From Pseudomonas alkylphenolica (GTDB lineage: Bacteria > Pseudomonadota > Gammaproteobacteria > Pseudomonadales > Pseudomonadaceae), in NCBI RefSeq assembly GCF_000746525.1, contig NZ_CP009048.1, positions 1,357,501 through 1,421,500 on the forward strand: a stretch of DNA of 64,000 nucleotides. The letters run 5' to 3'. A program made the translations under genes and the position numbers. Shown piece after piece: positions 37,408 through 46,864 of this stretch. The notes below the pieces were generated by a model. That model was not told the origin of the DNA. It saw only the letters and a program-made list of their open reading frames with translations, and did not search any database. Numbering within the stretch: the first letter of the stretch is position 1; every line of letters begins with the position of its first letter.

Positions 37408-38844
37408 GTGCCCAATCGTCACTCATTGTTCTGGAAACTGGCGATCCTGCTGGTCGGTTTCTGTCTGTTGATGATCGGTCTGAGCTGGAGCTGGGGCCGG
37501 CACATGGAAACCCAGAACGCCTACCTCTCCGATCAGGCCCGAATCACTTTGACCGGTTATGCCGCTGAGGCTGAGCGCGCCTGGAAGCAGGGCGGGCAGG
37601 CCGGAGTCGATGCCTGGATCGCCGACATGGCCAGCAAGGAAGGCACCTGGGTGAATGTGCTGGGGGCCGACTTGCAGTCGCTGAGCAGCACGCCGCTGAC
37701 CCCTGAGCAAAGTCGCAAGATCACCTTCCTGCGCGGCATCGACTGGCCGGTCAGTCGCCGGGTGATCGGCTTGCCGTGGATGCGCGTACCGTTTGTCGAG
37801 CACCCGCAGCAGGGGCTGCTGGTGATTGAACTGCCAGAGCGCCTGATGCCCGGTCGCTACCGTCTGTTCTGGCGGTTCATGACCAACGGCGTGATCCCGG
37901 GACTGTTCACCTTGCTGCTGTGCATCGGGCTGTACCGCATGCTGATCATGCCGCTGATCCAGTTGCGCGAGCAGGCCAATGCCTGGCGCGCTGATCAGCT
38001 GTCGGCGCGGGTCGCCAGCAGCACCACCAGCCGCCAGGATGAGCTGGGCGAGCTGGGGCGTGCTTTCGATGACATGGCCGAACGACTGCAAGGTACGGTG
38101 GTCTTGCAGCAACAGTTGTTGCGTGACCTGTCGCACGAACTGCGCACGCCATTGAGCCGTTTGCGCGTAGCCTGCGAAGGGGACGCTGACGCCGGCCAGT
38201 TGCGCGAACGCCTGGGGCGCGAAATCGACTGCATGCAACGTCTGGTCGAGGATGCCTTGCAACTGGCCTGGCTCGACACCGAGCGGGCGCCGCCAAGCAA
38301 GGAACCGATCCAGGTCCAGGCGCTTTGGGACATGCTCGCCGAAGATGCCTGTTTTGAAAGCACCTGGCCGTCGACGCAACTGCATTGCGCGCTGGACGCC
38401 TCCTGCTGGATCCAGGGCAACCTGAACAGCGTGGCTCAGGCGCTGGAGAACATTCTGCGCAACGCCATCCGCCACTCGCCGGCCAGCGGCGTGATTCGCC
38501 TGGACGGCCGTCGTCAGGGCGATCACTGGCTGTTGTGGCTGGAGGATCAGGGCGGCGGCGTGGCGGAAGCCGAGCTTGAGCGGATCTTCGCGCCGTTTAC
38601 CCGGCTGGACGGCTCACGTCCGGGCGATGGTGGTTTCGGCCTCGGCCTGAGCATCGCCCGCAATGCCATCGTGCGCCAGGGCGGACGCCTGTGGGCGCAG
38701 AACACCGGGCAGGGCTTGCGGCTGAACATTCTGTTACCCGCTGTTCAGCAGGTGGGAGCGGGCTTGCCGCGCGATTGCGGGTTGTCAGGCTCATCGCCTC
38801 GCGGGGCAAGCCCGCTCCCACCGGGTTATAACTGGCCGGTATAA
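37408..38844 (+). CDS. sensor histidine kinase with REP-derived C-terminal tail
   Basis: 478 aa. Transmembrane helices at about residues 8-28 and 160-180, a periplasmic domain, a HAMP region, phospho-acceptor His243 (LRDLSHELRTPLSRLR), then NILRNAIRHSP, LEDQGGGVAE and GFGLGLSIARNAIV. The start is a GTG at 37408, immediately after the regulator's stop. From about residue 448 the frame runs through a REP doublet and ends VGAGLPRDCGLSGSSPRGASPLPPG..., so the last 31 residues are REP-encoded. The catalytic domain appears complete before the insertion. It pairs with the upstream OmpR-type regulator. Confidence 0.87.
   Translation: MPNRHSLFWKLAILLVGFCLLMIGLSWSWGRHMETQNAYLSDQARITLTGYAAEAERAWKQGGQAGVDAWIADMASKEGTWVNVLGADLQSLSSTPLTPEQSRKITFLRGIDWPVSRRVIGLPWMRVPFVEHPQQGLLVIELPERLMPGRYRLFWRFMTNGVIPGLFTLLLCIGLYRMLIMPLIQLREQANAWRADQLSARVASSTTSRQDELGELGRAFDDMAERLQGTVVLQQQLLRDLSHELRTPLSRLRVACEGDADAGQLRERLGREIDCMQRLVEDALQLAWLDTERAPPSKEPIQVQALWDMLAEDACFESTWPSTQLHCALDASCWIQGNLNSVAQALENILRNAIRHSPASGVIRLDGRRQGDHWLLWLEDQGGGVAEAELERIFAPFTRLDGSRPGDGGFGLGLSIARNAIVRQGGRLWAQNTGQGLRLNILLPAVQQVGAGLPRDCGLSGSSPRGASPLPPGYNWPV
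38751..38822. repeat. REP doublet inside the 3' end of a kinase gene
   Basis: An inverted REP pair with a substituted left core (CTTGCCGCGCGATTG instead of CTTGCCCCGCGATTG). Unlike the other doublets it is coding, supplying the C-terminal tail of the sensor kinase. Confidence 0.85.
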
Positions 38845-38925
38845 CACCCGCACATTGCGTGATATGGGCAAGGCCCGTTTGCCGGTATGATAGTCGCCCC
38901 CGCAGTCTGGATTGCGAACTACGCC

Positions 38926-39828
38926 ATGACCTTGCAGTACCCAACCATCGCCGATTGCGTCGGCAACACGCCTCTGGTCCGCCTGCAGCGCATTGCCGGT
39001 GAAACCAGCAACACCCTCCTGCTCAAGCTTGAAGGCAACAACCCGGCAGGTTCGGTCAAGGACCGGCCGGCGCTGTCGATGATCACCCGTGCCGAATTGC
39101 GCGGGCAGATCAAGCCGGGCGACACCCTGATCGAAGCGACCTCGGGCAACACCGGGATTGCCTTGGCCATGGCGGCGGCGATCAAGGGTTACAAGATGAT
39201 TCTGATCATGCCCGACAACTCCAGCGCCGAACGCAAAGCGGCAATGACCGCCTATGGCGCCGAGCTGATTCTGGTCAGCAAGGAAGAGGGCATGGAGGGC
39301 GCTCGCGACCTCGCCGACCGTCTGCAAGCCGATGGCCGTGGCCTGGTGCTCGATCAGTTCGGCAACGGTGACAATCCCGAAGCCCACTATGTCAGCACCG
39401 GCCCGGAAATCTGGCGCCAGACCCAGGGCACCATCACCCATTTCGTCAGCTCCATGGGCACCACCGGCACCATCATGGGTTGCTCGCGTTATCTCAAGGA
39501 GCAAAACCCGGCGGTGCAGATCGTCGGTTTGCAGCCGATGGAAGGCTCGGCGATTCCGGGGATCCGGCGCTGGCCCGAAGAGTACCTGCCGAAGATCTAT
39601 CAGGCTGACCGCGTTGATCGCGTGGTCGACATGGCCCAGAGCGAAGCCGAAGAGACCACCCGCCGACTGGCCCGCGAAGAGGGCATTTTCTGTGGTGTGT
39701 CCTCTGGTGGTGCAGTGGCGGCCATGTTGCGGCTGTCTCGTGAACTGGAAAACGCCGTGATCGTGGCAATCATTTGTGACCGTGGCGACCGTTACCTGTC
39801 GACCGGCATTTTCGACGCGGCGAACTGA
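38926..39828 (+). CDS. cysM: cysteine synthase B (O-acetylserine sulfhydrylase)
   Basis: 300 aa PLP enzyme. The Schiff-base lysine is Lys45 in [14 protein letters not shown], with the substrate loop [16 protein letters not shown] and the phosphate-binding GTTGTIMG. CysM-type enzymes make cysteine from O-acetylserine with sulfide or thiosulfate. The ATG at 38926 fits the conserved N-terminus ([20 protein letters not shown]); an upstream in-frame ATG is not supported. Its stop overlaps the rlmD start by one base. Confidence 0.94.
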   Translation: MTLQYPTIADCVGNTPLVRLQRIAGETSNTLLLKLEGNNPAGSVKDRPALSMITRAELRGQIKPGDTLIEATSGNTGIALAMAAAIKGYKMILIMPDNSSAERKAAMTAYGAELILVSKEEGMEGARDLADRLQADGRGLVLDQFGNGDNPEAHYVSTGPEIWRQTQGTITHFVSSMGTTGTIMGCSRYLKEQNPAVQIVGLQPMEGSAIPGIRRWPEEYLPKIYQADRVDRVVDMAQSEAEETTRRLAREEGIFCGVSSGGAVAAMLRLSRELENAVIVAIICDRGDRYLSTGIFDAAN

Positions 39829-41186
39829 TGTCCAAAAGTAAACGCAACAGCGGCCTGCGCTTCCAGCCGGCCGGCGGCAGCCGCACGCCGCAGATCCCCA
39901 CCGGCAAAAAACAGCGCTTGCGTATCGAGCGCCTGGCGGGGGATGGCCGTGGCATTGCCTTTCTTGACGGGCGCACCTGGTTTGTCAGTGGCGCGCTGGC
40001 CGAGGAAGAGGTCGAGGCGCGCGTGCTCAATACCCACGGCAAGGTGGTTGAAGCGCGTCTGGAGCGGGTGTTCAGCGCCAGCCCGGAGCGTCGCCAGGCG
40101 CCGTGCAAGCATTTCGATCGCTGCGGTGGCTGCAACCTGCAGCACCTGGCCCATGCCGATCAGCTGGCCCTCAAACAGCGCTTGCTGGCCGAGCAGCTGC
40201 AGCGGGTCGCCGGTGTGGCGCCCGAGCGTTGGGCAGCGCCTTTGAGCGGGCCGGAGTTTGCTTACCGGCGCCGGGCGCGGGTGGCAGTGCGCTGGGATAA
40301 CAAAGCGAAAAAACTCGAAGTCGGCTTCCGCGCCGAAGCCAGCCAGGACATCGTCGCCATTGAGGATTGTCCGGTACTGGTACAACCCTTGCAGTCGATC
40401 ATGCGTCACCTGCCGATGCTGCTGCAGAGCTTGAGCAAACCGCAGGTGGTCGGTCATGTCGAGCTGTTCAGCGGTACGGCACTGGCCTTGCTGTTGCGCC
40501 ATACCGCGCCATTGGCGGAAGGCGACCTGGCTCGCTTGCAGGCGTTCTGCAAAGAAGCAGGTGTGCAGCTATGGTTGCAAGGCGAGGGTGAACCTTATCC
40601 GCTTGATGCCGGTCAGACCCTCGGTTTCACCCTGACACCGTGGAACCTGGAGCTGGCATACCGGCCCGGGGATTTCGTCCAGGTCAACGCTGCGGTCAAC
40701 ACAGCGATGATCGAGCAGGCGCTGGCCTGGCTGGCGCCGCAAGCCGACGAGCGCGTACTTGATCTGTTCTGCGGCCTGGGCAATTTCGCCCTGCCGCTGG
40801 CCCGGCAGGCGCGTGAAGTGGTGGCGGTGGAAGGTGTACAGGCAATGGTCGAGCGAGCAGCGGCCAATGCACGAAGCAACGATTTGCATAACACGCAGTT
40901 TTTTCAGGCCGATTTATCGCAGCCTTTGACCGCCTCCGGCTGGGCCGCTGGAGGCTTTTCTGCGGTACTCTTGGATCCACCGCGGGACGGCGCTTATGAG
41001 GTCGTGCGAAAAATCGCAGACCTCGGGGCGAAACGTCTGGTGTATGTATCGTGCAACCCGGCAACCCTGGCCCGTGACACGCTAGAGCTGGTCAGGCAGG
41101 GTTACCGGTTAAAATGTGCCGGGATTCTCGACATGTTTCCTCAGACGGCGCATGTCGAAGCCATGGCGTTATTCGAAGCGGGCTAG
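39828..41186 (+). CDS. rlmD: 23S rRNA (uracil-1939-C5)-methyltransferase RlmD
   Basis: 452 aa. An N-terminal TRAM domain ([24 protein letters not shown]) is followed by the iron-sulfur motif C-x5-C-x2-C in [17 protein letters not shown], a SAM site [16 protein letters not shown] and the catalytic cysteine in [13 protein letters not shown]. It methylates U1939 of 23S rRNA. Formerly rumA. It sits between cysM and relA as in P. putida. Confidence 0.95.
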   Translation: MSKSKRNSGLRFQPAGGSRTPQIPTGKKQRLRIERLAGDGRGIAFLDGRTWFVSGALAEEEVEARVLNTHGKVVEARLERVFSASPERRQAPCKHFDRCGGCNLQHLAHADQLALKQRLLAEQLQRVAGVAPERWAAPLSGPEFAYRRRARVAVRWDNKAKKLEVGFRAEASQDIVAIEDCPVLVQPLQSIMRHLPMLLQSLSKPQVVGHVELFSGTALALLLRHTAPLAEGDLARLQAFCKEAGVQLWLQGEGEPYPLDAGQTLGFTLTPWNLELAYRPGDFVQVNAAVNTAMIEQALAWLAPQADERVLDLFCGLGNFALPLARQAREVVAVEGVQAMVERAAANARSNDLHNTQFFQADLSQPLTASGWAAGGFSAVLLDPPRDGAYEVVRKIADLGAKRLVYVSCNPATLARDTLELVRQGYRLKCAGILDMFPQTAHVEAMALFEAG

Positions 41187-41285
41187 CGGGACTGGCGCGT
41201 TGGGCGCTGCACCTTGGGTCCGGCAGGGGCAGCACCAGAGATATCAAGCGCATCGCGAATGCGCTGTAGGGAAAGGTAATCAAAG

Positions 41286-43526
41286 ATGGTACAGGTGAGA
41301 GTGCACCAGCCGGTCAACACCGACGGCAGTATCAATCTCGAAGCATGGCTGGATCATGTGGTGAGCGTCGACCTGGCGCTGGACCGTGAAGCCCTTAAAG
41401 AGGCTTGCGAGTTCGCTCAGGAGATCGAGAAAAAGGGCAACCCGGCCAAGCATTCCTGGGCCGACGGGACCTCGAGTTTCCAGGCCGGCCTGGAAATCGC
41501 CGAAATCCTCGCCGACCTCAAGCTCGACCAGGACTCGCTGGTCGCGGCGGTGATCTACCGTGCCGTACGCGAAGGCAAGGTGACCCTGGCCGAAGTCGGC
41601 CAGCGCTTTGGCCCGGTGGTGTCCAAGTTGATCGACGGTGTGCTGCGCATGGCCGCCATCAGCGCCAGTCTCAGCCCTCGCCAGTCGCTGGTGCTGGGCT
41701 CCCAGGCGCAGGTCGAGAACCTGCGCAAAATGCTCGTGGCCATGGTTGATGACGTGCGTGTGGCGTTGATCAAGCTTGCCGAGCGCACCTGCGCAATCCG
41801 CGCGGTCAAAGGCGCCGACGACGAGAAGCGCAACCGCGTTGCCCGCGAGGTCTTCGATATCTACGCCCCGCTGGCGCATCGCCTGGGTATCGGTCATATC
41901 AAATGGGAGCTGGAAGACCTGTCCTTCCGCTACCTGGAGCCGGACCAATACAAGCAGATCGCCAAGCTGCTGCATGAGCGGCGCCTGGACCGTGAACGGT
42001 TTATCAGCGATGTGATGAACCAGTTGCAGAACGAACTGCTGGCCACCGGGGTCAAGGCCGACATCAGCGGCCGGGCCAAACACATCTATTCGATCTGGCG
42101 CAAAATGCAGCGCAAGGGTCTGGAGTTCAGCCAGATCTATGACGTGCGCGCGGTACGCGTGCTGGTTCCGGAAATGCGCGATTGCTATACCGCGCTGGGG
42201 ATCGTCCACACCTTGTGGCGGCACATCCCGAAAGAATTCGACGACTACATCGCCAACCCCAAGGAAAACGGCTATCGCTCCTTGCACACGGCAGTGATCG
42301 GCCCTGAGGGCAAGGTTCTCGAGGTGCAGATCCGCACCCACGCCATGCACGAAGAGGCCGAACTCGGCGTCTGCGCGCACTGGCGCTACAAGGGCACCGA
42401 CGTCAAATCCAGCTCCAACCATTACGAGGAGAAAATCTCCTGGTTGCGCCAGGTGCTGGAATGGCACGAAGAGCTGGGTGATATCGGTGGCCTGGCCGAA
42501 CAGCTGCGCGTCGATATCGAACCCGACCGGGTCTATGTCTTCACCCCTGACGGTCACGCCATCGATCTGCCCAAGGGCGCCACACCGCTGGACTTCGCCT
42601 ACCGCGTGCACACCGAAATCGGCCACAACTGCCGCGGTGCGAAGATCAACGGGCGGATCGTGCCGCTCAACTACAGCCTGCAGACGGGTGAGCAGGTCGA
42701 GATCATTACCAGCAAACACGGCAACCCCAGCCGCGACTGGCTGAACTCGAACCTGGGGTATGTCACCACGTCGCGGGCGCGGGCCAAGATTGTTCACTGG
42801 TTCAAGCTGCAGGCACGCGATCAGAACGTTGCGGCTGGTAAGACCCTGCTGGAACGCGAACTCAACCGGCTGGGGCTGCCCCAGGTGGACTTCGAGCGGC
42901 TGGCGGAAAAAGCCAATCTCAGGGCCGCTGAAGACATGTTCGCCTCCCTCGGGGCGGGCGACTTGCGCCTGGCGCATCTGGTCAATGCCGCACAACAACT
43001 GGTTGAGCCTGAGCGCAGCGAACACGTCGAGCTGGTGCCGCGTAAAGCCACCGGTTACAAACCGGGCAAGCGCGGCGATATCCAGATCCAGGGCGTCGGC
43101 AACCTGCTCACGCAAATGGCCGGCTGCTGCCAGCCGTTGCCGGGCGATGCGATTGTCGGCTACATCACCGTGGGCCGTGGGGTGACCATTCACCGCCAGG
43201 ATTGCGCCTCGGTGCTGCAACTGGCCGGGCGCGAGCCGGAGCGGATCATCCAGGTCAGCTGGGGGCCGGTGCCGGTACAGACCTACCCGGTGGATATCAT
43301 CATCCGTGCCTACGATCGTCCGGGGTTGCTGCGTGACGTCTCCCAGGTGCTGCTCAACGAGCGGATCAACGTGCTGGCGGTCAACACCCGCTCGAACAAG
43401 GAAGACAACACCGCGCTGATGTCGCTGACCATCGAGATTCCTGGCCTGGATGCCCTTGGGCGCCTGCTGGGGCGGATTTCGCAGTTGCCGAACATTATCG
43501 AGACGCGGCGTAACCGTACCCCTTGA
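41286..43526 (+). CDS. relA: GTP pyrophosphokinase RelA (ppGpp synthetase I)
   Basis: 746 aa. The N-terminal HD region is degenerate (AAVIYRAVREGKVTLAEV lacks the HD pair), as expected for a synthetase-only RelA. The synthetase domain follows (YIANPKENGYRSLHTAVIGPEG, VQIRTHAMHEEAELGVCAHWRYKG), then a TGS domain (VYVFTPDGHAIDLPKGATPLDFAY), a zinc-finger region (AGCCQPLPGDAIVGY) and a C-terminal ACT domain (DRPGLLRDVSQVLLNERINVLAVNTRS). It makes (p)ppGpp on stalled ribosomes. Confidence 0.96.
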   Translation: MVQVRVHQPVNTDGSINLEAWLDHVVSVDLALDREALKEACEFAQEIEKKGNPAKHSWADGTSSFQAGLEIAEILADLKLDQDSLVAAVIYRAVREGKVTLAEVGQRFGPVVSKLIDGVLRMAAISASLSPRQSLVLGSQAQVENLRKMLVAMVDDVRVALIKLAERTCAIRAVKGADDEKRNRVAREVFDIYAPLAHRLGIGHIKWELEDLSFRYLEPDQYKQIAKLLHERRLDRERFISDVMNQLQNELLATGVKADISGRAKHIYSIWRKMQRKGLEFSQIYDVRAVRVLVPEMRDCYTALGIVHTLWRHIPKEFDDYIANPKENGYRSLHTAVIGPEGKVLEVQIRTHAMHEEAELGVCAHWRYKGTDVKSSSNHYEEKISWLRQVLEWHEELGDIGGLAEQLRVDIEPDRVYVFTPDGHAIDLPKGATPLDFAYRVHTEIGHNCRGAKINGRIVPLNYSLQTGEQVEIITSKHGNPSRDWLNSNLGYVTTSRARAKIVHWFKLQARDQNVAAGKTLLERELNRLGLPQVDFERLAEKANLRAAEDMFASLGAGDLRLAHLVNAAQQLVEPERSEHVELVPRKATGYKPGKRGDIQIQGVGNLLTQMAGCCQPLPGDAIVGYITVGRGVTIHRQDCASVLQLAGREPERIIQVSWGPVPVQTYPVDIIIRAYDRPGLLRDVSQVLLNERINVLAVNTRSNKEDNTALMSLTIEIPGLDALGRLLGRISQLPNIIETRRNRTP

Positions 43527-43533
43527 GATCGCC

Positions 43534-43585
43534 ATCGCGGGGCAAGCCCGCTCCCACAGGGTGGGAGCGGGCTTGCCCCGCGATA
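43534..43585. repeat. short REP doublet
   Basis: Outward-facing REP pair with almost no centre (CCCACAGGGTGGGAG), so the two cores form nearly one 52-base palindrome. It fills the gap between relA and mazG. Confidence 0.88.
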
Positions 43586-43606
43586 AGGCCTTAGCAGAGA
43601 CCTCAG

Positions 43607-44437
43607 ATGTATACCCTAGATGACCTGCTCCACCTCATGGCCCGCCTGCGCGACCCGCAGTACGGCTGTCCGTGGGACCTCAAGCAGACCTACGCAACGA
43701 TCATTCCCTACACCCTCGAAGAAGCCTACGAAGTGGCCGACGCCATCGAGCGTAGCGACTTTGAGCACTTGCAGGGTGAATTGGGGGACCTGTTGTTCCA
43801 GGTGGTCTATTACAGCCAGCTGGCCCGTGAAGAAGGCCGTTTCGAGTTTGCCGGGGTGATCGACAGCATTACCCGCAAGCTGATCCGCCGCCACCCGCAC
43901 GTGTTCCCCACCGGTGAGCTGTATGCACCGCTGGATACGCCAAAACTCGACGAGGCTCAGGTCAAGCAGCGCTGGGAAGAAATCAAGGCCCAGGAACGGG
44001 CCGAGAAGGGCGTTCCCGAGCAGTTGTCGTTGCTCGATGACGTTCCGGCCGCCTTGCCGGCCCTGTCCCGGGCCGCCAAGCTGCAAAAACGCACGGCCAA
44101 GGTCGGTTTCGACTGGCCGGATGCCTTGCCGGTGCTGGACAAGGTGCGCGAAGAGCTCGACGAAGTACTCGAAGCCATGGCCGAAAATGACAGTGCGGCA
44201 TTGGCCGAGGAAGTGGGCGATCTGCTGTTTGCCACGGTCAACCTGGCCCGGCATCTGAAGGTCGACCCGGAAAACGCCCTGCGCGGCGCCAACCAAAAGT
44301 TTGAACGACGTTTCCGTTTTATCGAGCAGGCATTGCGCGAGAGTGGGCGTCCGATTGAAGATTGCACCCTGGAAGACATGGATGCGCTGTGGGGCGAAGC
44401 CAAACGTCAGGAAAAGAACCTGCCCAGCTGCGGCTGA
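43607..44437 (+). CDS. mazG: nucleoside triphosphate pyrophosphohydrolase MazG
   Basis: 276 aa with two MazG repeats: CPWDLKQTYATIIPYTLEEAYEVADAIE with the metal site E-x2-E downstream in LQGELGDLLFQVVYYSQLA, and a second one in ELDEVLEAMAE ... LAEEVGDLLFATVNLARHL. It hydrolyses (d)NTPs to monophosphates, and E. coli MazG lowers ppGpp levels. Position after relA supports that connection. Confidence 0.94.
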   Translation: MYTLDDLLHLMARLRDPQYGCPWDLKQTYATIIPYTLEEAYEVADAIERSDFEHLQGELGDLLFQVVYYSQLAREEGRFEFAGVIDSITRKLIRRHPHVFPTGELYAPLDTPKLDEAQVKQRWEEIKAQERAEKGVPEQLSLLDDVPAALPALSRAAKLQKRTAKVGFDWPDALPVLDKVREELDEVLEAMAENDSAALAEEVGDLLFATVNLARHLKVDPENALRGANQKFERRFRFIEQALRESGRPIEDCTLEDMDALWGEAKRQEKNLPSCG

Positions 44438-44462
44438 GCTGAAGCACATAAGTGAGTGAACA

Positions 44463-45002
44463 ATGAGCCTTTCCCTTCGCGACCAATTGCTCAAAGCCGG
44501 TCTGGTCAACCAGAAGCAGGTCAAGCAGGTCAGTAAAGAACAGAAGAAACAAAAGCGCCTGGAACACAAAGGCCAGGTCGAAGTCGACGATAGCCAACAG
44601 CGGCTGGCCAAGGAAGCCATGGCGGAAAAAGCCAAGCGCGACCAGGAGCTCAACCGCCAGCAGCAGGAGAAAGTCGAGCAGAAAGCCCGTGCTGCCCAGG
44701 TCAAGCAATTGATCGAGGTCTCGCGCCTGCCCAAGCTGACCACTGAGGACTACTACAACTTCGTCGACGACAAGAAGGTCAAGCGCCTGTCGGTCAACGC
44801 CCTGATGCGCAGCAAGCTGAGCAGCGGTTCGCTGGCGATCGTTGCCCATGGTGGCGGCTATGAAGTGATCCCGCGTGAAGCGGCACTGAAGATCCAGGAG
44901 CGCGATCCCAAGCGTATTGTCTTGCTCAACACCCAGGTTGAAGCGCCGGATGCCGATGATCCGTACGCCGCCTACGTGATCCCTGACGATCTGATGTGGT
45001 AA
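44463..45002 (+). CDS. DUF2058 protein (YaiL-like)
   Basis: 179 aa. A lysine/glutamine-rich, probably coiled-coil N-terminal half (MSLSLRDQLLKAGLVNQKQVKQVSKEQKKQ) leads to a compact C-terminal domain (DYYNFVDDKKVKRLSVNALMRSKLSSGSLAIV ... YAAYVIPDDLMW). This is the DUF2058 pattern; the family, including E. coli YaiL, has a poorly defined nucleoid- or stress-linked role. It lies 25 bases after mazG. Confidence 0.88.
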   Translation: MSLSLRDQLLKAGLVNQKQVKQVSKEQKKQKRLEHKGQVEVDDSQQRLAKEAMAEKAKRDQELNRQQQEKVEQKARAAQVKQLIEVSRLPKLTTEDYYNFVDDKKVKRLSVNALMRSKLSSGSLAIVAHGGGYEVIPREAALKIQERDPKRIVLLNTQVEAPDADDPYAAYVIPDDLMW

Positions 45003-45009
45003 AAACGAC

Positions 45010-45038
45010 AAACCCCGCTTCGGCGGGGTTTGTATTTT
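45010..45038 (+). terminator. terminator after the DUF2058 gene
   Basis: CAAACCCCGC, TTCG loop, GCGGGGTTTG, then TATTTT, eight bases past the stop. A strong intrinsic terminator that probably ends the relA-mazG-DUF2058 transcript. Confidence 0.9.
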
Positions 45039-45048
45039 CTGCAGAGGG

Positions 45049-45231
45049 CTATTGCTGTTGCTCTCTGTTTTCGAGGAATTCCAGCTCGATGCGGTAGCTG
45101 TGGGCTTCATGTTCGTTGTGGAACATGCCAACCAGTTCATCCTGCTGATGCACATCCCAGATGCGCAGGCCTGCTGCCAGGCTTTCATAAGACATTTTGT
45201 TTTCGTCGCGCTCAGTTACTTTGACAGTCAT
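45049..45231 (-). CDS. small conserved hypothetical protein
   Basis: 60 aa, MTVKVTERDENKMSYESL to the glutamine-rich end NREQQQ. The start at 45231 has GGAG seven bases upstream; an earlier TTG is less likely. The body (GLRIWDVHQQDELVGMFHNEHEAHSYRIELE) has the look of a small folded domain, with no motif I recognise. It is convergent with DUF2058 and stands alone. Confidence 0.7.
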   Translation of the reverse strand: MTVKVTERDENKMSYESLAAGLRIWDVHQQDELVGMFHNEHEAHSYRIELEFLENREQQQ

Positions 45232-45352
45232 CTGCAAACTCCACTTTCAGTTAACTGCGGCACCGTGTCGCAGGTCTCCTTTATAGAATTTGTTAGCTGG
45301 CTAAGTAAATGCTTGGCCCATGAAACATCTTTCATGTGGGTAGAGGGATGCC

Positions 45353-45419
45353 TGTGGGAGCGGGCTTGCCCCGCGATGTGACTGACAACTTGCAATCGCG
45401 GGGCAAGCCCGCTCCCACC
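45353..45419. repeat. REP doublet (REPIN)
   Basis: Inward-facing inverted REP pair between the 60-aa gene and the DUF3108 gene terminator. The centre is ATGTGACTGACAACTTGCAA. Confidence 0.88.
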
Positions 45420-45443
45420 GGTAGTTCCCACAGGCCCCAAAAA

Positions 45444-45468
45444 GAAACCCCGCACTTGGCGGGGTTTC
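45444..45468 (-). terminator. terminator of the DUF3108 gene
   Basis: GAAACCCCGC pairs with GCGGGGTTTC over five bases. On the minus strand it is followed by TTTTT. It lies about 25 bases after the DUF3108 stop. Confidence 0.85.
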
Positions 45469-45491
45469 GGGTGTAACCAGCAGTCAGGCAA

Positions 45492-46202
45492 TCAGTTGCC
45501 TTTGACCGCCTTGCCATCGACCGTACCATCCTGCAGCACGATCACGTACTCCTTGCCGTCAGTCTCGACCTGACGCAGTTGTACCAGCAGATAATCCCAA
45601 TCCTTGGCGAACCACAGCTCGGTGATGCGCTTGCTCTGGCTCGGATCGCGCACACGCTCGACCTTGATGGCATCGACCTGACCGGTCTTGGTGGTGACTT
45701 TTTCGGTACCCAGGACGCGGAAGTCATAGGTATCGATCTCGTCGCCATCAACCACCTGGTAGCTCACGCTCTTCTTGCCGGCAGCGACGTCATGTTGCAG
45801 GGCCAGCTGATAGGTGGACTTGTCCAGCACGCCACGGTTCAGCGGCAGCTTGATCGCGTCACCGCGGTCGGTGCCGGTAATCAGCTTGCTGCTCCAGTCA
45901 AAGTCCAGGTCGACTTTCTTGGCCTTGCCCAGGCCACCACGTTCGAAGTGGTAGGTCTGTGGCAACAGGGTGTCCTTGTCCAGACGCAGGGTGCTTTGCT
46001 CGGTCAGGCTGGCGATCATCATCGATGCCGTGAAGTTCAGGCTCCAGGTACCGTTGGCATTCTTTTCCAGGCTGCGCTCGGCGGTGCCGCTCATGGGCAG
46101 CTGCTTCCAGTCGGCGGTGTAGCTGGCCGAGAAAGGTTTCAGATCCGCTGCCTGAAGCGGCAGTGCGAGCACGGCAAGAGCGAAGAGCAGGGCGCGACGC
46201 AT
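45492..46202 (-). CDS. DUF3108 periplasmic protein
   Basis: 236 aa with a cleavable signal peptide (MRRALLFALAVLALPLQA-A). The mature part is beta-rich with the DUF3108 pattern, including YHFERGGLGKAKKVDLDFDW and ELWFAKDWDYLLVQLRQVETDGKEY. These proteins resemble periplasmic lipid-carrier folds, but no function is known. It lies eight bases downstream of purN on the same strand and may share its transcript, a frequent arrangement in pseudomonads. Confidence 0.86.
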   Translation of the reverse strand: MRRALLFALAVLALPLQAADLKPFSASYTADWKQLPMSGTAERSLEKNANGTWSLNFTASMMIASLTEQSTLRLDKDTLLPQTYHFERGGLGKAKKVDLDFDWSSKLITGTDRGDAIKLPLNRGVLDKSTYQLALQHDVAAGKKSVSYQVVDGDEIDTYDFRVLGTEKVTTKTGQVDAIKVERVRDPSQSKRITELWFAKDWDYLLVQLRQVETDGKEYVIVLQDGTVDGKAVKGN

Positions 46203-46210
46203 AGTATCTC

Positions 46211-46864
46211 CTAGGGTCGAATCAAGTGGCCGCTGGCCGCCAGAGGCTGGCCATCCAGTAGAGCACCGTGCTCACCCAGGCGCAAACGGCCTTCGGCGAA
46301 CCAGCGCACTGCCAGCGGGTAAATCTGGTGTTCCTGGCTGTGAACCCGTTGCGCCAGACGTTCTGGCGTGTCATCCAACTCTACCGGTATTACTGCCTGT
46401 ACGACCAGCGGTCCGCCGTCGAGTTCCTCGGTCACGAAGTGCACGCTGCAGCCATGCTCCTTGTCACCCGCCTCGAGAGCGCGTTGATGGGTGTGCAGGC
46501 CCTTGTATTTGGGCAGCAGCGACGGATGAATGTTCAGCAGGCGACCTTGATAGTGACGGACGAAGCCGGCACTGAGGATGCGCATGAAACCGGCCAGCAC
46601 CACCAGTTGCGGCTGGTAACCATTGATCAGCTCGACCAGTGCCGCGTCGAACGCCTCGCGGCCCTCGAAGGCTTTATGGTCGAGCACAGCGGTGTCGATG
46701 CCGGCATCACGGGCGCGCTGCAGGCCATAGGCATCGGCGCGGTTGGAGATGACCGCGCGGATCCGCACCGGGCTATCGCCGGTGCGGACGCTGTCGATCA
46801 AGGCTTGCAGATTACTGCCGGTGCCGGACAGCAGCACCACGACATCACAAGACTTGCTTGGCAT
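46211..46864 (-). CDS. purN: phosphoribosylglycinamide formyltransferase
   Basis: 217 aa. It transfers the formyl group from 10-formyltetrahydrofolate to GAR in purine synthesis. Motifs: VVLLSGTGSNLQALID for phosphate binding, the catalytic segment LLNIHPSLLPKYKGLHTHQRAL with its Asn-His, and the Asp in VTEELDGGPLV. The start [10 protein letters not shown] overlaps the purM stop by one base (TGATG). A longer frame into purM is not supported. Confidence 0.94.
   Translation of the reverse strand: MPSKSCDVVVLLSGTGSNLQALIDSVRTGDSPVRIRAVISNRADAYGLQRARDAGIDTAVLDHKAFEGREAFDAALVELINGYQPQLVVLAGFMRILSAGFVRHYQGRLLNIHPSLLPKYKGLHTHQRALEAGDKEHGCSVHFVTEELDGGPLVVQAVIPVELDDTPERLAQRVHSQEHQIYPLAVRWFAEGRLRLGEHGALLDGQPLAASGHLIRP

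Noticed and set aside
41280..43535. 751-codon open frame opposite relA
   Set aside because: Same antisense shadow effect; relA is certain on the plus strand.
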